DNA of 64,000 nt from Paenibacillus selenitireducens (GTDB lineage Bacteria > Bacillota > Bacilli > Paenibacillales > Paenibacillaceae), in contig NZ_MSZX01000009.1 of assembly GCF_002021565.1 (NCBI RefSeq), positions 717 through 64,716 of the forward strand. Direction: 5' to 3'. Below the pieces are notes generated by a model. It searched no databases. It had not been told where the DNA came from and was given only the letters and a program-made list of their open reading frames with translations. Shown here in pieces: positions 1 through 8,500 of this stretch (its first letter is position 1; each line of letters starts with the position of its first letter). The translations under genes were made by a program, and so were the position numbers.

Positions 1-132
1 GTAATAGCTGGACCGTGGTATCCCCGCAATCGCTAACAGGTCTGTAATGCCGTGCAGAGCGCGAAGTTCCTCCATTATTTCGTAGTTCTCTCGTTGGCGG
101 GGTGCCTCTCCTTTACTAGATTTGGATACCGC
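1..132 (-). CDS. IS3-family transposase OrfB, 5' portion, made by -1 frameshift
   Basis: In the -1 frame relative to OrfA the minus strand stays open from the slippery site at 132-138 to the window edge. It reads through the typical OrfB start (EELRALHGITDLLAIAGIPR), which is the beginning of the HTH_21/DDE transposase half. An ATG at 73-75 overlaps the OrfA stop as TAATG and could give free OrfB, but in IS3 elements the active enzyme is normally the OrfAB fusion. Only 44 codons are present, so the DDE catalytic core is not visible. Confidence 0.8.
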
Positions 133-419
133 TTTTTTAAATAATCCACCTGCGCCTTCAGGTAGTCTCGTTCTTCCTCAACGCTGCCAAAGACTGAGCG
201 AGTACGCCCCTTCATTGGATTTGGCCCGTTGCCTTTCCGCTCATCGAATGACTCCCCGTTTTGCCATTTCTTTACCCACACCTTCAGTTGTGAACAGTTA
301 CGAATTCCTTCTCGTTCAGCTACCACCTTGTAGCTCGATGAACCCTCTAAATACGCTCTGACCGCCTTCAATTTGAATTCTTCTGTATACGTATAGAATG
401 TTTGCCCTTTTTTAGCCAT
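75..419 (-). CDS. IS3-family transposase OrfA (helix-turn-helix protein)
   Basis: This is the DNA-binding half of an IS3 transposase (HTH_Tnp_1/IS150-type OrfA), 114 residues from the ATG at 419. The opening residues (FYTYTEEFKLKAVRAYLEG) and the following helix-turn-helix region are typical. The C-terminal part (EEERDYLKAQVDYLKKRYP) looks like the leucine-zipper helix that lets IS3 transposases multimerise. A longer GTG-initiated reading exists, but a GGAGGGG ribosome binding site lies 8 bases before the ATG, so the shorter form is preferred. The frameshift heptamer near the 3' end joins it to OrfB. It appears intact. Confidence 0.85.
   Translation of the reverse strand: MAKKGQTFYTYTEEFKLKAVRAYLEGSSSYKVVAEREGIRNCSQLKVWVKKWQNGESFDERKGNGPNPMKGRTRSVFGSVEEERDYLKAQVDYLKKRYPNLVKERHPANERTTK
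132..138 (-). other. Programmed -1 frameshift heptamer A_AAA_AAG
   Basis: The minus strand reads A AAA AAG with the orfA frame using the codons AAA and AAG, which is the exact phasing needed for tandem-tRNA -1 slippage in IS3 elements. After slippage the reading continues as GCG GTA TCC and so on with no stop into the OrfB frame. The site lies about 57 bases before the OrfA stop. Confidence 0.8.
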
Positions 420-425
420 AAAAAT

Positions 426-496
426 ATCCCCTCCAAGTGTCACTCAAACCTCCATCATAACATGAAGGTTTTTTTGAGTGTCTACTTGAAGGGGAT
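426..496 (-). repeat. Long inverted repeat at the IS end, covering the orfA ribosome binding site
   Basis: Arms at about 426-451 and 466-496 are complementary over roughly 25 positions with small bulges (ATCCCCTCCAAGTG... against ...CTACTTGAAGGGGAT). Transcribed from outside the element, the orfA Shine-Dalgarno GGAGGGG lies in the 3' arm. A TATGAT box in the loop could drive transcripts that start past the 5' arm and therefore leave the site free. Confidence 0.65.
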
Positions 497-561
497 AATA
501 CCACATCTGCCGGTTTTTGCATTGGATAAATAATATCAAAATGAGACAGGCACTTCACATC

Positions 562-1647
562 CTATTTTGCTTGAATGTACCCTTCAGCTTTAAGCAGTTC
601 TGCGATCAAGACAGCACCGCCAGCTGCTCCACGTAATGTATTATGCGATAGTCCAACGAATTTGTAATCGTATACGGTATCCTCGCGCAATCTCCCCACG
701 GAAACGCCCATACCGCGCTCTATCTCACGATCCAGTTTCGTCTGTGGTCTATTTTCTTCTTCAAAATAGGTGATGAACTGCTGTGGAGCACTTGGCAGAC
801 CCAGCTCTTGCGGTCGTCCTTTGAATTGTAGCCAGCGATCCAAAATTTCTTCTTTCGAGGGTTTGTTCTCGAACGATGCAAAGACGGTAGCTAAATGCCC
901 ATCCGTTACGGGAACGCGGATACATTGCGTAGTAATTAATGGTGAACTTGCTTTAATAATTTCACCATTGACAACGCTGCCCCAGATGCGAAGCGGCTCC
1001 TGCTCGCTTTTTTCTTCCTCGCCGCCAATATATGGGATGACATTATCTAACATATCAGGCCAATCGGTAAAATTTTTGCCGGCGCCGGAGATTGCCTGAT
1101 ACGTGGATGCCACCACGATCGTTGGTTTATATTCGAGCAATGCATGAAGTGCCGGTACATAGCTTTGAATGGAACAGTTAGGCTTAACGGCAATAAATCC
1201 GCTTGAGGTTCCAAGTCGTTTTCGCTGTGCGGCAATCACTTCTAGATGCCCTGGATTAATTTCCGGAATGACCATCGGGATGTCAGGCGTCCAACGATGT
1301 GCTGAATTATTGGAAACAACCGGCGTGCCTGTTTTGGCGTATGCTTCTTCTAATGCTTGAATTTCACTTTTTGGCATATCCACTGCACAAAAAATAAAAT
1401 CGACTTGAGCGGCAACTTCCTCCACTTTCGAAGCATCCTGAACGACGATATGTTTCACGTCTTCAGGAATTGGGCTAGCTAACTTCCATCTGCCTTGTAC
1501 AGATTCTTCATAGGTTTTACCTGCCGAACTGCTGCTTGCTGCAATAGCCGTTACTTTAAACCAGGGATGCGCATTCAGCAATTGAACAAAGCGCTGACCC
1601 ACCATGCCCGTTCCTCCGACAATACCCACTTTAAGTTTTTCTGACAT
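562..1647 (-). CDS. asd: Aspartate-semialdehyde dehydrogenase
   Basis: Asd reduces L-aspartyl-4-phosphate to aspartate semialdehyde with NADPH, the branch point for lysine/diaminopimelate, threonine and methionine. The 361-residue protein has the N-terminal Rossmann motif GIVGGTGMVGQRF (residues 8-20), the SNNSAHRW segment (about 112-119) and the catalytic cysteine Cys158 in KPNCSIQ. The conserved TDGHLATVF and SHNTLRGAAGG segments are in the C-terminal half. Its length and motifs fit the archaeal/fungal-type branch rather than the shorter E. coli-type branch. It is transcribed alone behind a T-box leader (1705-1995), so uncharged tRNA is expected to induce it. The remnant of an IS3 element follows downstream. 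Confidence 0.93.
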   Translation of the reverse strand: MSEKLKVGIVGGTGMVGQRFVQLLNAHPWFKVTAIAASSSSAGKTYEESVQGRWKLASPIPEDVKHIVVQDASKVEEVAAQVDFIFCAVDMPKSEIQALEEAYAKTGTPVVSNNSAHRWTPDIPMVIPEINPGHLEVIAAQRKRLGTSSGFIAVKPNCSIQSYVPALHALLEYKPTIVVASTYQAISGAGKNFTDWPDMLDNVIPYIGGEEEKSEQEPLRIWGSVVNGEIIKASSPLITTQCIRVPVTDGHLATVFASFENKPSKEEILDRWLQFKGRPQELGLPSAPQQFITYFEEENRPQTKLDREIERGMGVSVGRLREDTVYDYKFVGLSHNTLRGAAGGAVLIAELLKAEGYIQAK

Positions 1648-1704
1648 TGATCTTCAAATCCTTTCGTAATGACATCATGTTGTGTTACATGGACTGCGTG
1701 TAAT

Positions 1705-1744
1705 AAAAAAATCCCACCCCCAAGACCGTAGTCTTAGGGACGAG
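1705..1744 (-). terminator. T-box intrinsic terminator
   Basis: On the minus strand TCCCTAAGAC-TACG-GTCTTGGGGGT folds into a stem followed by a run of seven T residues. It overlaps the 3' side of the T-box antiterminator, as expected for transcriptional T-box control. Confidence 0.85.
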
Positions 1745-1995
1745 ATTTGCATCCTCGTGGTACCACCCCAGATTCGCTAAAATGTCGCCATTTCAGCCTC
1801 TTCAAGTACGGCATTCGCATGTAATGCATATACTCTAGCTCTATAACAGGAGCTCCTGGCACGCCATCCCCTTTATATGGAGGTTCCGAAGTGCTGCTCT
1901 GAGGCTTTATTCAATAAAGAATTCCCTACTCCATTTCAGCTGACGGAGCTCTCTGTGAAAGAATCCAGTTATTTACTCTTCTCATCATCGCATTT
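1705..1995 (-). ncRNA. T-box riboswitch leader upstream of asd
   Basis: Read on the minus strand this leader has the AG-bulge region AGAGAGCTCC...GCTGAAA...GGAGTAGG, the T-box core GGGTGGTACCACGAGG (about 1753-1768) and an adjacent competing terminator with a U-run, about 55 bases before the asd start. T-boxes bind a specific tRNA through a specifier codon in stem I and antiterminate when that tRNA is uncharged. Stem I could not be folded with certainty by eye; an ACU triplet (Thr) occurs near the expected place, but the specifier remains unassigned. Confidence 0.9.
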
Positions 1996-2057
1996 GATAT
2001 TACCATAATAATATATAAAACCATTCACCGTGTAAATATTTAAGGCTGGAAAACATT

Positions 2058-4442
2058 TTAACGATCCCTATTCACCAAATAATTCAATAAATGCTTCAGA
2101 AAAACGATATTTCGGGGTATCTCCTTCAATGCTTCCATGGCAAGGCAGTAATGTTCCCACATTTCTTTGCGGGCACCTTCCAGACCCAGGATGGACACAA
2201 ACGTCGAATTGTTGTTTTCAACATCCTTGCCTGTAGGTTTACCTAGTATGAGCAAATCTCCTTCCCTATCAAGCAAATCATCCTTAATCTGAAAGGCAAT
2301 GCCTGCATGATAGGCGAATTTCTTCAAAGCCGCGATTTCCGTCGCCTGAACCTCAGCGAGAATAGCTGGCATCACCAGAGAAGCCTCGAATGCAATTCCC
2401 GTTTTGTGAAAACATATCATATTCAATTGCTCTAAAGTCAGTGCCTCCCCTTTTGATTGTAAATCCATCGCTTGACCCATACACATCTCTTCTGTCTTTT
2501 CTGCCGAATAATGAATCAAGGAAAGCACGGTTTTGGGATTGAAATGTTCTAGTGATGATTGTTCTTTAATAGCCCTCTGGATCAGAAACAGACCGGTTAA
2601 TTCCGCAGTGGCAACATTGTGAACTTGGTGCAAGGTTGGGCGCCCTCTACGGGTAGACGCATTATCCTGGGATGGCAGATCATCGAAGATTAACGAAGCG
2701 GTATGCATATATTCCAAAGATCTTAGTAGCGGCAAGATTTCCGATGCCTGTAGTCCATATTCGTTCACGCCCATGACCCAAGTCAAGATCGGTCGTAGAC
2801 GCTTCCCATCTCCCACAAGACTGTAATTAGCAGCATCAATAAGCGGTTCTTTCATTGGTAGGATCCCGTCATGTTTAGGAATCTCCAAGATGTCATTGAT
2901 CTGATGGCGGACCGTTTGGATCGTATTGTAAAAGTCTTCTTTTTCTTTCCGGTTGTTTTTCAGATTGGCAACCATCTGATCTCGAAGCAGTTTATCGAAG
3001 AAATCCACATCATCCGCTTTGCGAACCAACTGTTGGACGAGTCGATTGAATTCCGGATTCCCGGAAGCAAAGATCTCCATTATTTCGGTATACTTTTCTG
3101 ACCCTACACGTTCTTTACACCGTTTTAGACCATTGATTGCACGATCCAGGATCACCTCACGCGTTTTGGCATTGGAGCGATGTACGTTATGGATCAAATG
3201 GGAGATGACCGTCCAGTATAATTCAAAGGGATTGATCAGATCTGGGCGCTGATCACGGTATTTTAAATAATAGGTATAGGGGGTTACCGCACCGTCTTGC
3301 ATATCGTCAAACATATCCGCAAAATCATCAGCCAGCTGATTGTAAATGCCATAATAGAATGTTCGATGATCAAACCCCTCATCCACAGGAGCGCTAATGA
3401 CGGAACGGACAATTAATCGGGAAGAAGAAGATTTTAAAATGATGGGTATAAAAAGCTCTTCATTGGCGTAATTCGGATTCGATAGATCCTTAGCACGGTC
3501 CAATTCCTGGGCATGAAAAAACACATAGGATTGCTCAAAAAATGTGTTCTGGGCTTCTGGTCGTTGATAGTCTCTAATATATTCAAAAGCATCCCGGAGC
3601 TCTCCATGTATATATTGAATCAAATCTAGGTTTTTTCCGGTCCAATCGCCCAATGCAGGCACAGATCCAGTGAGAAGCGCTTCACGTATCATATGGGAAT
3701 ATTGCTCTTTCTCTTGAGCGGTTAAGACCCCAGAATCAAGAAGATCATCAATGAAAGGATAGGTCAGACCATAGGAATAACCAAGCCTGATGGCTTCATC
3801 AAGACTCCGGGCGCGTTCCGTAGGCGATATGTTATCGTCCATCTCATCATCCACATGCAGAATTACCCCGATAATGATTTTGATTAGCTTACGCTGGGCA
3901 TGTTCTGCATTCATTTCCTTCGGTATATGGGAGGATACGGTGCTAAGTTTGTTAATCACCCAGATCATGGCGGTTTCTACGCCTTCCTTCTGAGCCCACC
4001 GATACAATCCGGCTAAACTCATGCTTTCGGATGGGTTCTCCCCGTTTGTTGCGGAGGAATCAATCAAGCGATTTCTGATGTCGGCAACGACACGCCTTAT
4101 CCGGGTCTCCGTATCAGGAGAGTCCAGTGCTTTACCCAGATCTCTCATGTACATATAGGAAACGCTTCGATTCAAGTAACCATCCAATTTCCCTGTATCA
4201 TTCAACCATTGGATATACCTGTGACTATCCTTTGAATCAGGTTTTCTCTTTCTCCTCGAAAAAAAAGATAGCCAAGAATGATGATGAATATGGTTCCTTC
4301 TCCACAATTGGAAGTCTTCTGTTAGGGTATGCACATAAGTTTTTTCCTTGACCTGCACAGAAAGTGATGCAAAATACTGAGCTGCCTTCTGCTCAGCTAG
4401 CCGATACCATGTATCGGCATGATCTGTATATACCACATTCAT
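2058..4442 (-). CDS. Two-domain class I isoprenoid synthase (C-terminal polyprenyl diphosphate synthase)
   Basis: The C-terminal part (about 500-794) is a trans-prenyl diphosphate synthase. It has GDGKRLRP (544-551), a first Asp-rich motif DDLPSQD (587-593) followed by RRGRPT, the KTG segment (680-682) and a second Asp-rich motif DDLLD (721-725) with GKPTGKD. Such enzymes condense isopentenyl diphosphate with an allylic diphosphate. The N-terminal 500 residues are additional: they are helix-rich and contain HVDDEMDD (196-203) and LADDFADMFDD (370-380), which look like a second pair of metal-binding motifs. Typical prenyl synthases are about 300-350 residues, so this is a fusion. Product and chain length cannot be read from the sequence. 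The gene is monocistronic and no terpene genes are adjacent. Confidence 0.8.
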   Translation of the reverse strand: MNVVYTDHADTWYRLAEQKAAQYFASLSVQVKEKTYVHTLTEDFQLWRRNHIHHHSWLSFFSRRKRKPDSKDSHRYIQWLNDTGKLDGYLNRSVSYMYMRDLGKALDSPDTETRIRRVVADIRNRLIDSSATNGENPSESMSLAGLYRWAQKEGVETAMIWVINKLSTVSSHIPKEMNAEHAQRKLIKIIIGVILHVDDEMDDNISPTERARSLDEAIRLGYSYGLTYPFIDDLLDSGVLTAQEKEQYSHMIREALLTGSVPALGDWTGKNLDLIQYIHGELRDAFEYIRDYQRPEAQNTFFEQSYVFFHAQELDRAKDLSNPNYANEELFIPIILKSSSSRLIVRSVISAPVDEGFDHRTFYYGIYNQLADDFADMFDDMQDGAVTPYTYYLKYRDQRPDLINPFELYWTVISHLIHNVHRSNAKTREVILDRAINGLKRCKERVGSEKYTEIMEIFASGNPEFNRLVQQLVRKADDVDFFDKLLRDQMVANLKNNRKEKEDFYNTIQTVRHQINDILEIPKHDGILPMKEPLIDAANYSLVGDGKRLRPILTWVMGVNEYGLQASEILPLLRSLEYMHTASLIFDDLPSQDNASTRRGRPTLHQVHNVATAELTGLFLIQRAIKEQSSLEHFNPKTVLSLIHYSAEKTEEMCMGQAMDLQSKGEALTLEQLNMICFHKTGIAFEASLVMPAILAEVQATEIAALKKFAYHAGIAFQIKDDLLDREGDLLILGKPTGKDVENNNSTFVSILGLEGARKEMWEHYCLAMEALKEIPRNIVFLKHLLNYLVNRDR

Positions 4443-4535
4443 ACGATGGATTACCTCAACTTTTATTTTTGTTATCTTAATACGGAAAAAATACCAAATG
4501 GGTTACAAATTTAGATTTGTACCCTTTCAATGCAT

Positions 4536-4560
4536 AAAAAAAGCCGCCAGTAGCGGCGGG
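4536..4560 (-). terminator. Rho-independent terminator of the ger operon
   Basis: On the minus strand GCCGCTACTGGCGGC forms a hairpin followed by seven T residues, about 45 bases after the stop of the gerC-like gene. Confidence 0.85.
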
Positions 4561-4606
4561 CTCGAGTTGCATCAGGTTACGTTTTCTTTTATAGGGCAGC
4601 GCCATA

Positions 4607-5734
4607 TTACTCCGTCGTACCCGTACGTATAATATTTACTTTGAAATGCGAATGAATCTTAGCTGATGGAAACATGCCATGCCATTTGTCACGACTCAAA
4701 TTGGAACCTCTCACGGTGCTGCGGTAAACTTTACCGAAACCGATGGCATCTGAATTCATGCGTTGCAGCTTCTGAATGAGCCGATCCGTCTCTTTGCTTA
4801 ACGCCTTCCCTATTTTCTGCTCAAGCAACGTCTTCGCCTTCGGATTTCTGAAATCGTAGTGATCTGTAATTTCTTGCAATTCTACATTCATATGGACATT
4901 AACATGAAACTCCAATTTCTGCACGGAAGTAAGACGGAAGCGCGTTTTGCTCCCAATATTGGAAATAACCACGCGTACTGTACCTTCCCTCTTTTTAAGC
5001 AAAAAAGGGTGCAATTCATTACGATCGATGCTTATCTCTTTTAAATCCGTTTTCTGCTTCCCTTGCAGCAGCTTGAGCAAGTAGGCTTCACCAGGCGCAA
5101 TCGTCCCAACGACCTTATCATCACTGAACAACGCCAGACCCGAGATTTCTACGCTGTCATCTTTCTTGTGTAATATTGGAAGGATGGGATCTCCACCGAT
5201 GCTGTATAACGCGCTCCGATAATCTTGAACAGTACAGGAGGGTACCCAATCGTCCTCAATATGCTGTTGGAGCATCTCATAGAGATACATGCCGATATCC
5301 GGAATCTGTGAATAGTCATGAGATAATAACTCATTTGAAGACCCATCGCTGATGGCGAGGAAAATCATGTCTCCAAAAAATGGATCACGGCTTAAATTAT
5401 CTATAATGACTGAAATTCCTTGCTTCCCCAATTGATCATCAAATAAGACAACTCGGACTTGCCCACTAACCAACGTGTGAGACGACATGTTATTAATATT
5501 GATCCGTGCTCCCTTATTACTGTTTGCTTCAGAAGTAATAATTTCGGATTTTTTCTTGGATTCGACAGATGGATTGATCAGGACTGACGTAACATTCAGT
5601 TTGTCTTTTTGTAACAAATCATACCCTACGGCGACGGTTAGCCCCAATTTTTCAAGAACACTCGTCTTCACACAACTCATAAGCAGGCACGAACTAACGA
5701 GGATCAGACCCGTCATTTTCCAAATAGATTTCAT
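4607..5734 (-). CDS. Ger(x)C-family spore germination lipoprotein (GerC subunit)
   Basis: This is the lipoprotein (C) subunit of a nutrient germinant receptor, anchored to the outer face of the spore inner membrane. The 375-residue protein starts with a charged n-region, a hydrophobic segment and a lipobox ending in Cys21 (CLLMSC), followed by the Ger(x)C domain, which fills the rest (about 22-370). It is the last gene of the gerA-gerB-gerC order and overlaps the preceding stop by one base, indicating translational coupling. A terminator follows. Receptors of this family respond to amino acids, sugars or nucleosides; the ligand is not predictable here. Expression from a forespore sigma-G promoter is expected from the family, but no clear promoter was identified. 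Confidence 0.9.
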   Translation of the reverse strand: MKSIWKMTGLILVSSCLLMSCVKTSVLEKLGLTVAVGYDLLQKDKLNVTSVLINPSVESKKKSEIITSEANSNKGARININNMSSHTLVSGQVRVVLFDDQLGKQGISVIIDNLSRDPFFGDMIFLAISDGSSNELLSHDYSQIPDIGMYLYEMLQQHIEDDWVPSCTVQDYRSALYSIGGDPILPILHKKDDSVEISGLALFSDDKVVGTIAPGEAYLLKLLQGKQKTDLKEISIDRNELHPFLLKKREGTVRVVISNIGSKTRFRLTSVQKLEFHVNVHMNVELQEITDHYDFRNPKAKTLLEQKIGKALSKETDRLIQKLQRMNSDAIGFGKVYRSTVRGSNLSRDKWHGMFPSAKIHSHFKVNIIRTGTTE

Positions 5735-6846
5735 TATGCCTTACTCCCCTTACGATTTCGCCACCATGCTGCAGCATAAGTCAATACGAATAACAAGCAC
5801 GGATACAAATAAGATACGATAATCGAAAATTCCCCAATAAAATCATTAAGCTGGTCGATTTGCCTACGATTTTGGAAAAAAATAGAGGCAATAAAAACCA
5901 CTCCTGCTAATCCATAAAGCGTGAGCTTCTGATTCCAGCCGAAAAGTTTTGAAGTTCCGCGGAGGAGCACCCAAGCAAGCATCATGAGTCCCGGCACCAC
6001 CACGAACATCCAAAAAGGGATTGCGATAAATTCAATTCGTTCCAGGAACGGGTACTTGATAATTTTTAATAAATTGATGGAACCCCATATGGTTTTTGGC
6101 ATTTGGTTTTCACTAAAATACACAATGGATATGATCATGATGATGAGATATAGCAGATTGGTAAAAAGAATACTCCCCTGCGCATAGCGCATCACCTTGT
6201 TCTTATCCTTCACATGATGATATACAAAATAGATAATCTCGAATCCAGCTATCGTGAACCCCATTTTCTTTGCCCCCGACAGCAGATGCTGCATCGTCGT
6301 ATTATAAATCGGTAAGATCCGTCTCCACTCCGCATATTGAAGCGGATAATAAAATAGAATCAAGGTTCCCAAAATCAGAAAAAAGCAAATGAAGCTAAGC
6401 TGTAGAATGACTCGAATTCCTCCGAGACTGCCGTAGACCATCAGGACAAGTAAGATTAAGGAAAGCAGCCATGTAGGAAAGTCGGGGAAAATCCATGATT
6501 GCACGGCTTCAATATAGGTTCTAATAATAGCCGTCATATTTATTATGAAATAAATCATAAGACAGATGCTTATCACTGAGCCGATCCATTTGCCGAACAA
6601 AGATCGGTGAATGTCAAATAGATCAAAGGATTCGTGTTTTTTCAGCGTTGCGATCATGATCCACATGATAAGATGCGTTACGATTCCGATGAGAATAACC
6701 GACAACCATGCGTCATGTTTCGATTCATTGTAAATGTATCGTTGAAAGCCAAAAATACCGACGCCAATCTGAACATTGCTTAAGAGAAACAACAGCATGA
6801 AGGCATTGAACTGATATTTTTGTGTTGTATTGTCAGTATCACTCAT
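5734..6846 (-). CDS. GerAB/Spore_permease-type germination protein (GerB subunit)
   Basis: This is the integral membrane B subunit of the germinant receptor, a member of the APC-related spore germination permease family that is thought to hold the ligand pocket. The 370-residue sequence is almost entirely hydrophobic, with roughly ten membrane spans, beginning at about residue 14 (FNAFMLLFLLSNVQIGVGIFGF). The typical motifs GIRVILQLSF and WLLSLILLVLMVYGSLGG are present. It lies between the A and C subunits, 19 bases after the A stop and overlapping the C start. Family length is about 360-370, so it looks complete. Confidence 0.92.
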   Translation of the reverse strand: MSDTDNTTQKYQFNAFMLLFLLSNVQIGVGIFGFQRYIYNESKHDAWLSVILIGIVTHLIMWIMIATLKKHESFDLFDIHRSLFGKWIGSVISICLMIYFIINMTAIIRTYIEAVQSWIFPDFPTWLLSLILLVLMVYGSLGGIRVILQLSFICFFLILGTLILFYYPLQYAEWRRILPIYNTTMQHLLSGAKKMGFTIAGFEIIYFVYHHVKDKNKVMRYAQGSILFTNLLYLIIMIISIVYFSENQMPKTIWGSINLLKIIKYPFLERIEFIAIPFWMFVVVPGLMMLAWVLLRGTSKLFGWNQKLTLYGLAGVVFIASIFFQNRRQIDQLNDFIGEFSIIVSYLYPCLLFVLTYAAAWWRNRKGSKA

Positions 6847-6865
6847 TTGTACTCCTTAATTATGA

Positions 6866-8314
6866 CTAATTGTCAATTTTGCCTGTCCATAACGAAGACA
6901 ATCTAAATGACTTGGCATATTTTCGGATACGATGCCCTGTCGAAGTCAATCCCTTTAACTCCGGCATCAACACATCTTGATCCAATGTACTGGATTTGTG
7001 ACTCGGATGAATCGGGTAAAAGTAGGGCTGACCAAGACTTGTCTGTCGAATTAAATGGATCGTAGCCAAAACAGAGAAGAATACGATCCCAATGCTGCCC
7101 CATAAGCCAGCGAAAATAACCATCGGATAACGAATAAGTCTCAAGGTGCTGCTCATCAAGTAATTTGGAGTAGCAAAGGAACCAAGAGCAGCAAGCGCAA
7201 CTAACATGATAAGAATATTGCTAGTAAAGCCAGCTTGGACAGCCGCTTGACCGATAACAATCCCGCCTACGATACCCATGGTCTGCCCAACTTTGGTAGG
7301 AAGTCTTGCTCCGGCTTCCCGAAGCAATTCCATGGTCAGTTCGAGAATAAGTGTCTCAAATAAGGGGGGGAATGGAACTCTTGATCTCGACTCGATCAAG
7401 GATACAAGCAAGGAGGAAGGAATAATTTCATAATGAAATGTCAAGGCAGCGACATAAGCCGGTGTCAAATATACGGAAATCAACAAAGCTAACATACGTA
7501 AAATGCGAAGAAATGTACCGATTCCCCATCCCATATAGCGGTCTTCGGTAGTCAAGAAAAAATCAGTAAATTCGCTCGGACCGATGATAACTAGCGGGCT
7601 TCCGTCCACTAAAATAACGATTTTGCCTTCAAGCAACGAATGGCTTGCCAAGTCGACACGCTCTGTTAAAATCATTTGAGGAAAGATACTCGAATCGTTG
7701 TCTTGAATTAAATGCATCAGTTCAGAGCTTCCTGTAATGTCATTACTGTAAAGCTGCTGAATACGTTGACGAACGATATTTGCGCAGCTTTCTTCAACCT
7801 GATCGGTCATGTACATCAAATGAACTGATGTATTTCTCTTATTCCCTATTTTAAACGCTTCCTTGTGGAGGGCCGTATTCGGAATGGATGAGCGGAGCAG
7901 AGCTGTGTTCGTCTCTAATGATTCGTTAAAAGCAAGCATTGGACCAAGTATGGTCGTTTCATTCTGTGGAGAGCCAATTTGCCGGTTAGGGATGTTGGCG
8001 ATATTAACGACAACTCCGGTATGGGGTGTAGCAACATATACCCATCCCTTCATCATCAGGGGTATCGCATCAGCGATGGACTCCATGGTACGTACTTCTC
8101 CAACCATCACATATCTCTTAAGTTGTTCTGAAGTGGGGACCCAATGAACTTGCTGCAGCGGGGTCAGGACGAACTTGTTCAGCTGCTCTATATTGATGAG
8201 TTCAGGCAAGTAACAAACAGCAGTATCATGAGCGACGGCACGGATGATTACCGTAGTATTATCGTGAAATATTGATGAGAATTGAGTCCGTAATGTTTCC
8301 ACGAGATCCGACAT
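6866..8314 (-). CDS. GerA-family spore germination protein (GerA subunit)
   Basis: This is the A subunit of the germinant receptor, in the spore inner membrane. The 482-residue protein has a soluble N-terminal region (1-230) with the ERVDLASHSLLEGKIVILVDGSP segment typical of the family, then several membrane spans between about 270 and 420 (FLRILRMLALLISVYLTPAYVAALT onward). A longer reading would begin with a TTG that is itself part of the GAGGAGG ribosome binding site, so the ATG at 8314, 9 bases after that site, is the likely start. It is first of the three-gene operon. Confidence 0.92.
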   Translation of the reverse strand: MSDLVETLRTQFSSIFHDNTTVIIRAVAHDTAVCYLPELINIEQLNKFVLTPLQQVHWVPTSEQLKRYVMVGEVRTMESIADAIPLMMKGWVYVATPHTGVVVNIANIPNRQIGSPQNETTILGPMLAFNESLETNTALLRSSIPNTALHKEAFKIGNKRNTSVHLMYMTDQVEESCANIVRQRIQQLYSNDITGSSELMHLIQDNDSSIFPQMILTERVDLASHSLLEGKIVILVDGSPLVIIGPSEFTDFFLTTEDRYMGWGIGTFLRILRMLALLISVYLTPAYVAALTFHYEIIPSSLLVSLIESRSRVPFPPLFETLILELTMELLREAGARLPTKVGQTMGIVGGIVIGQAAVQAGFTSNILIMLVALAALGSFATPNYLMSSTLRLIRYPMVIFAGLWGSIGIVFFSVLATIHLIRQTSLGQPYFYPIHPSHKSSTLDQDVLMPELKGLTSTGHRIRKYAKSFRLSSLWTGKIDN

Positions 8315-8439
8315 CCTTAACTGCCTCCTCAAGCAAATCAGTTGGGAATTTCAGATAAATTATTTCCAAAGAATGAGAAAATCATACGGAGGGATGAATG
8401 ATATAAGCATCACCGTCCGCATCGAGGAGCAGCCAACCT

Positions 8440-8466
8440 AAAAAACCCGCTATACGTAGCGGGTCT
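8440..8466 (-). terminator. Terminator of the ars operon
   Basis: CCCGCTATACGTAGCGGG forms a perfect hairpin flanked by a T-run on the minus-strand reading, about 35 bases beyond the arsC stop. A short T-run on the plus side makes it weakly bidirectional. Confidence 0.85.
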
Positions 8467-8500
8467 TTCATCCAAATATCTTAAACCTGATCTTTGACTA

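Larger units (their letters stand above)
1..500 (-). mobile_element. IS3-family insertion sequence, partial (left end)
   Basis: The window opens inside an IS3-type element read on the minus strand: orfA, a -1 frameshift signal and the start of orfB, preceded by a terminal region rich in inverted repeats (426-496). The right-hand part of orfB and the other terminus lie beyond position 1. The outer boundary near 500 is an estimate, because no target duplication can be matched with only one end visible. The element sits about 60 bp beyond the stop codon of asd, so it did not disrupt that gene. Confidence 0.85.

Noticed and set aside
8333-8400. Possible sigma-G promoter in front of the germination operon
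   Set aside because: A few short matches to -35 and -10 elements were seen but not with the right spacing, so no site is claimed.
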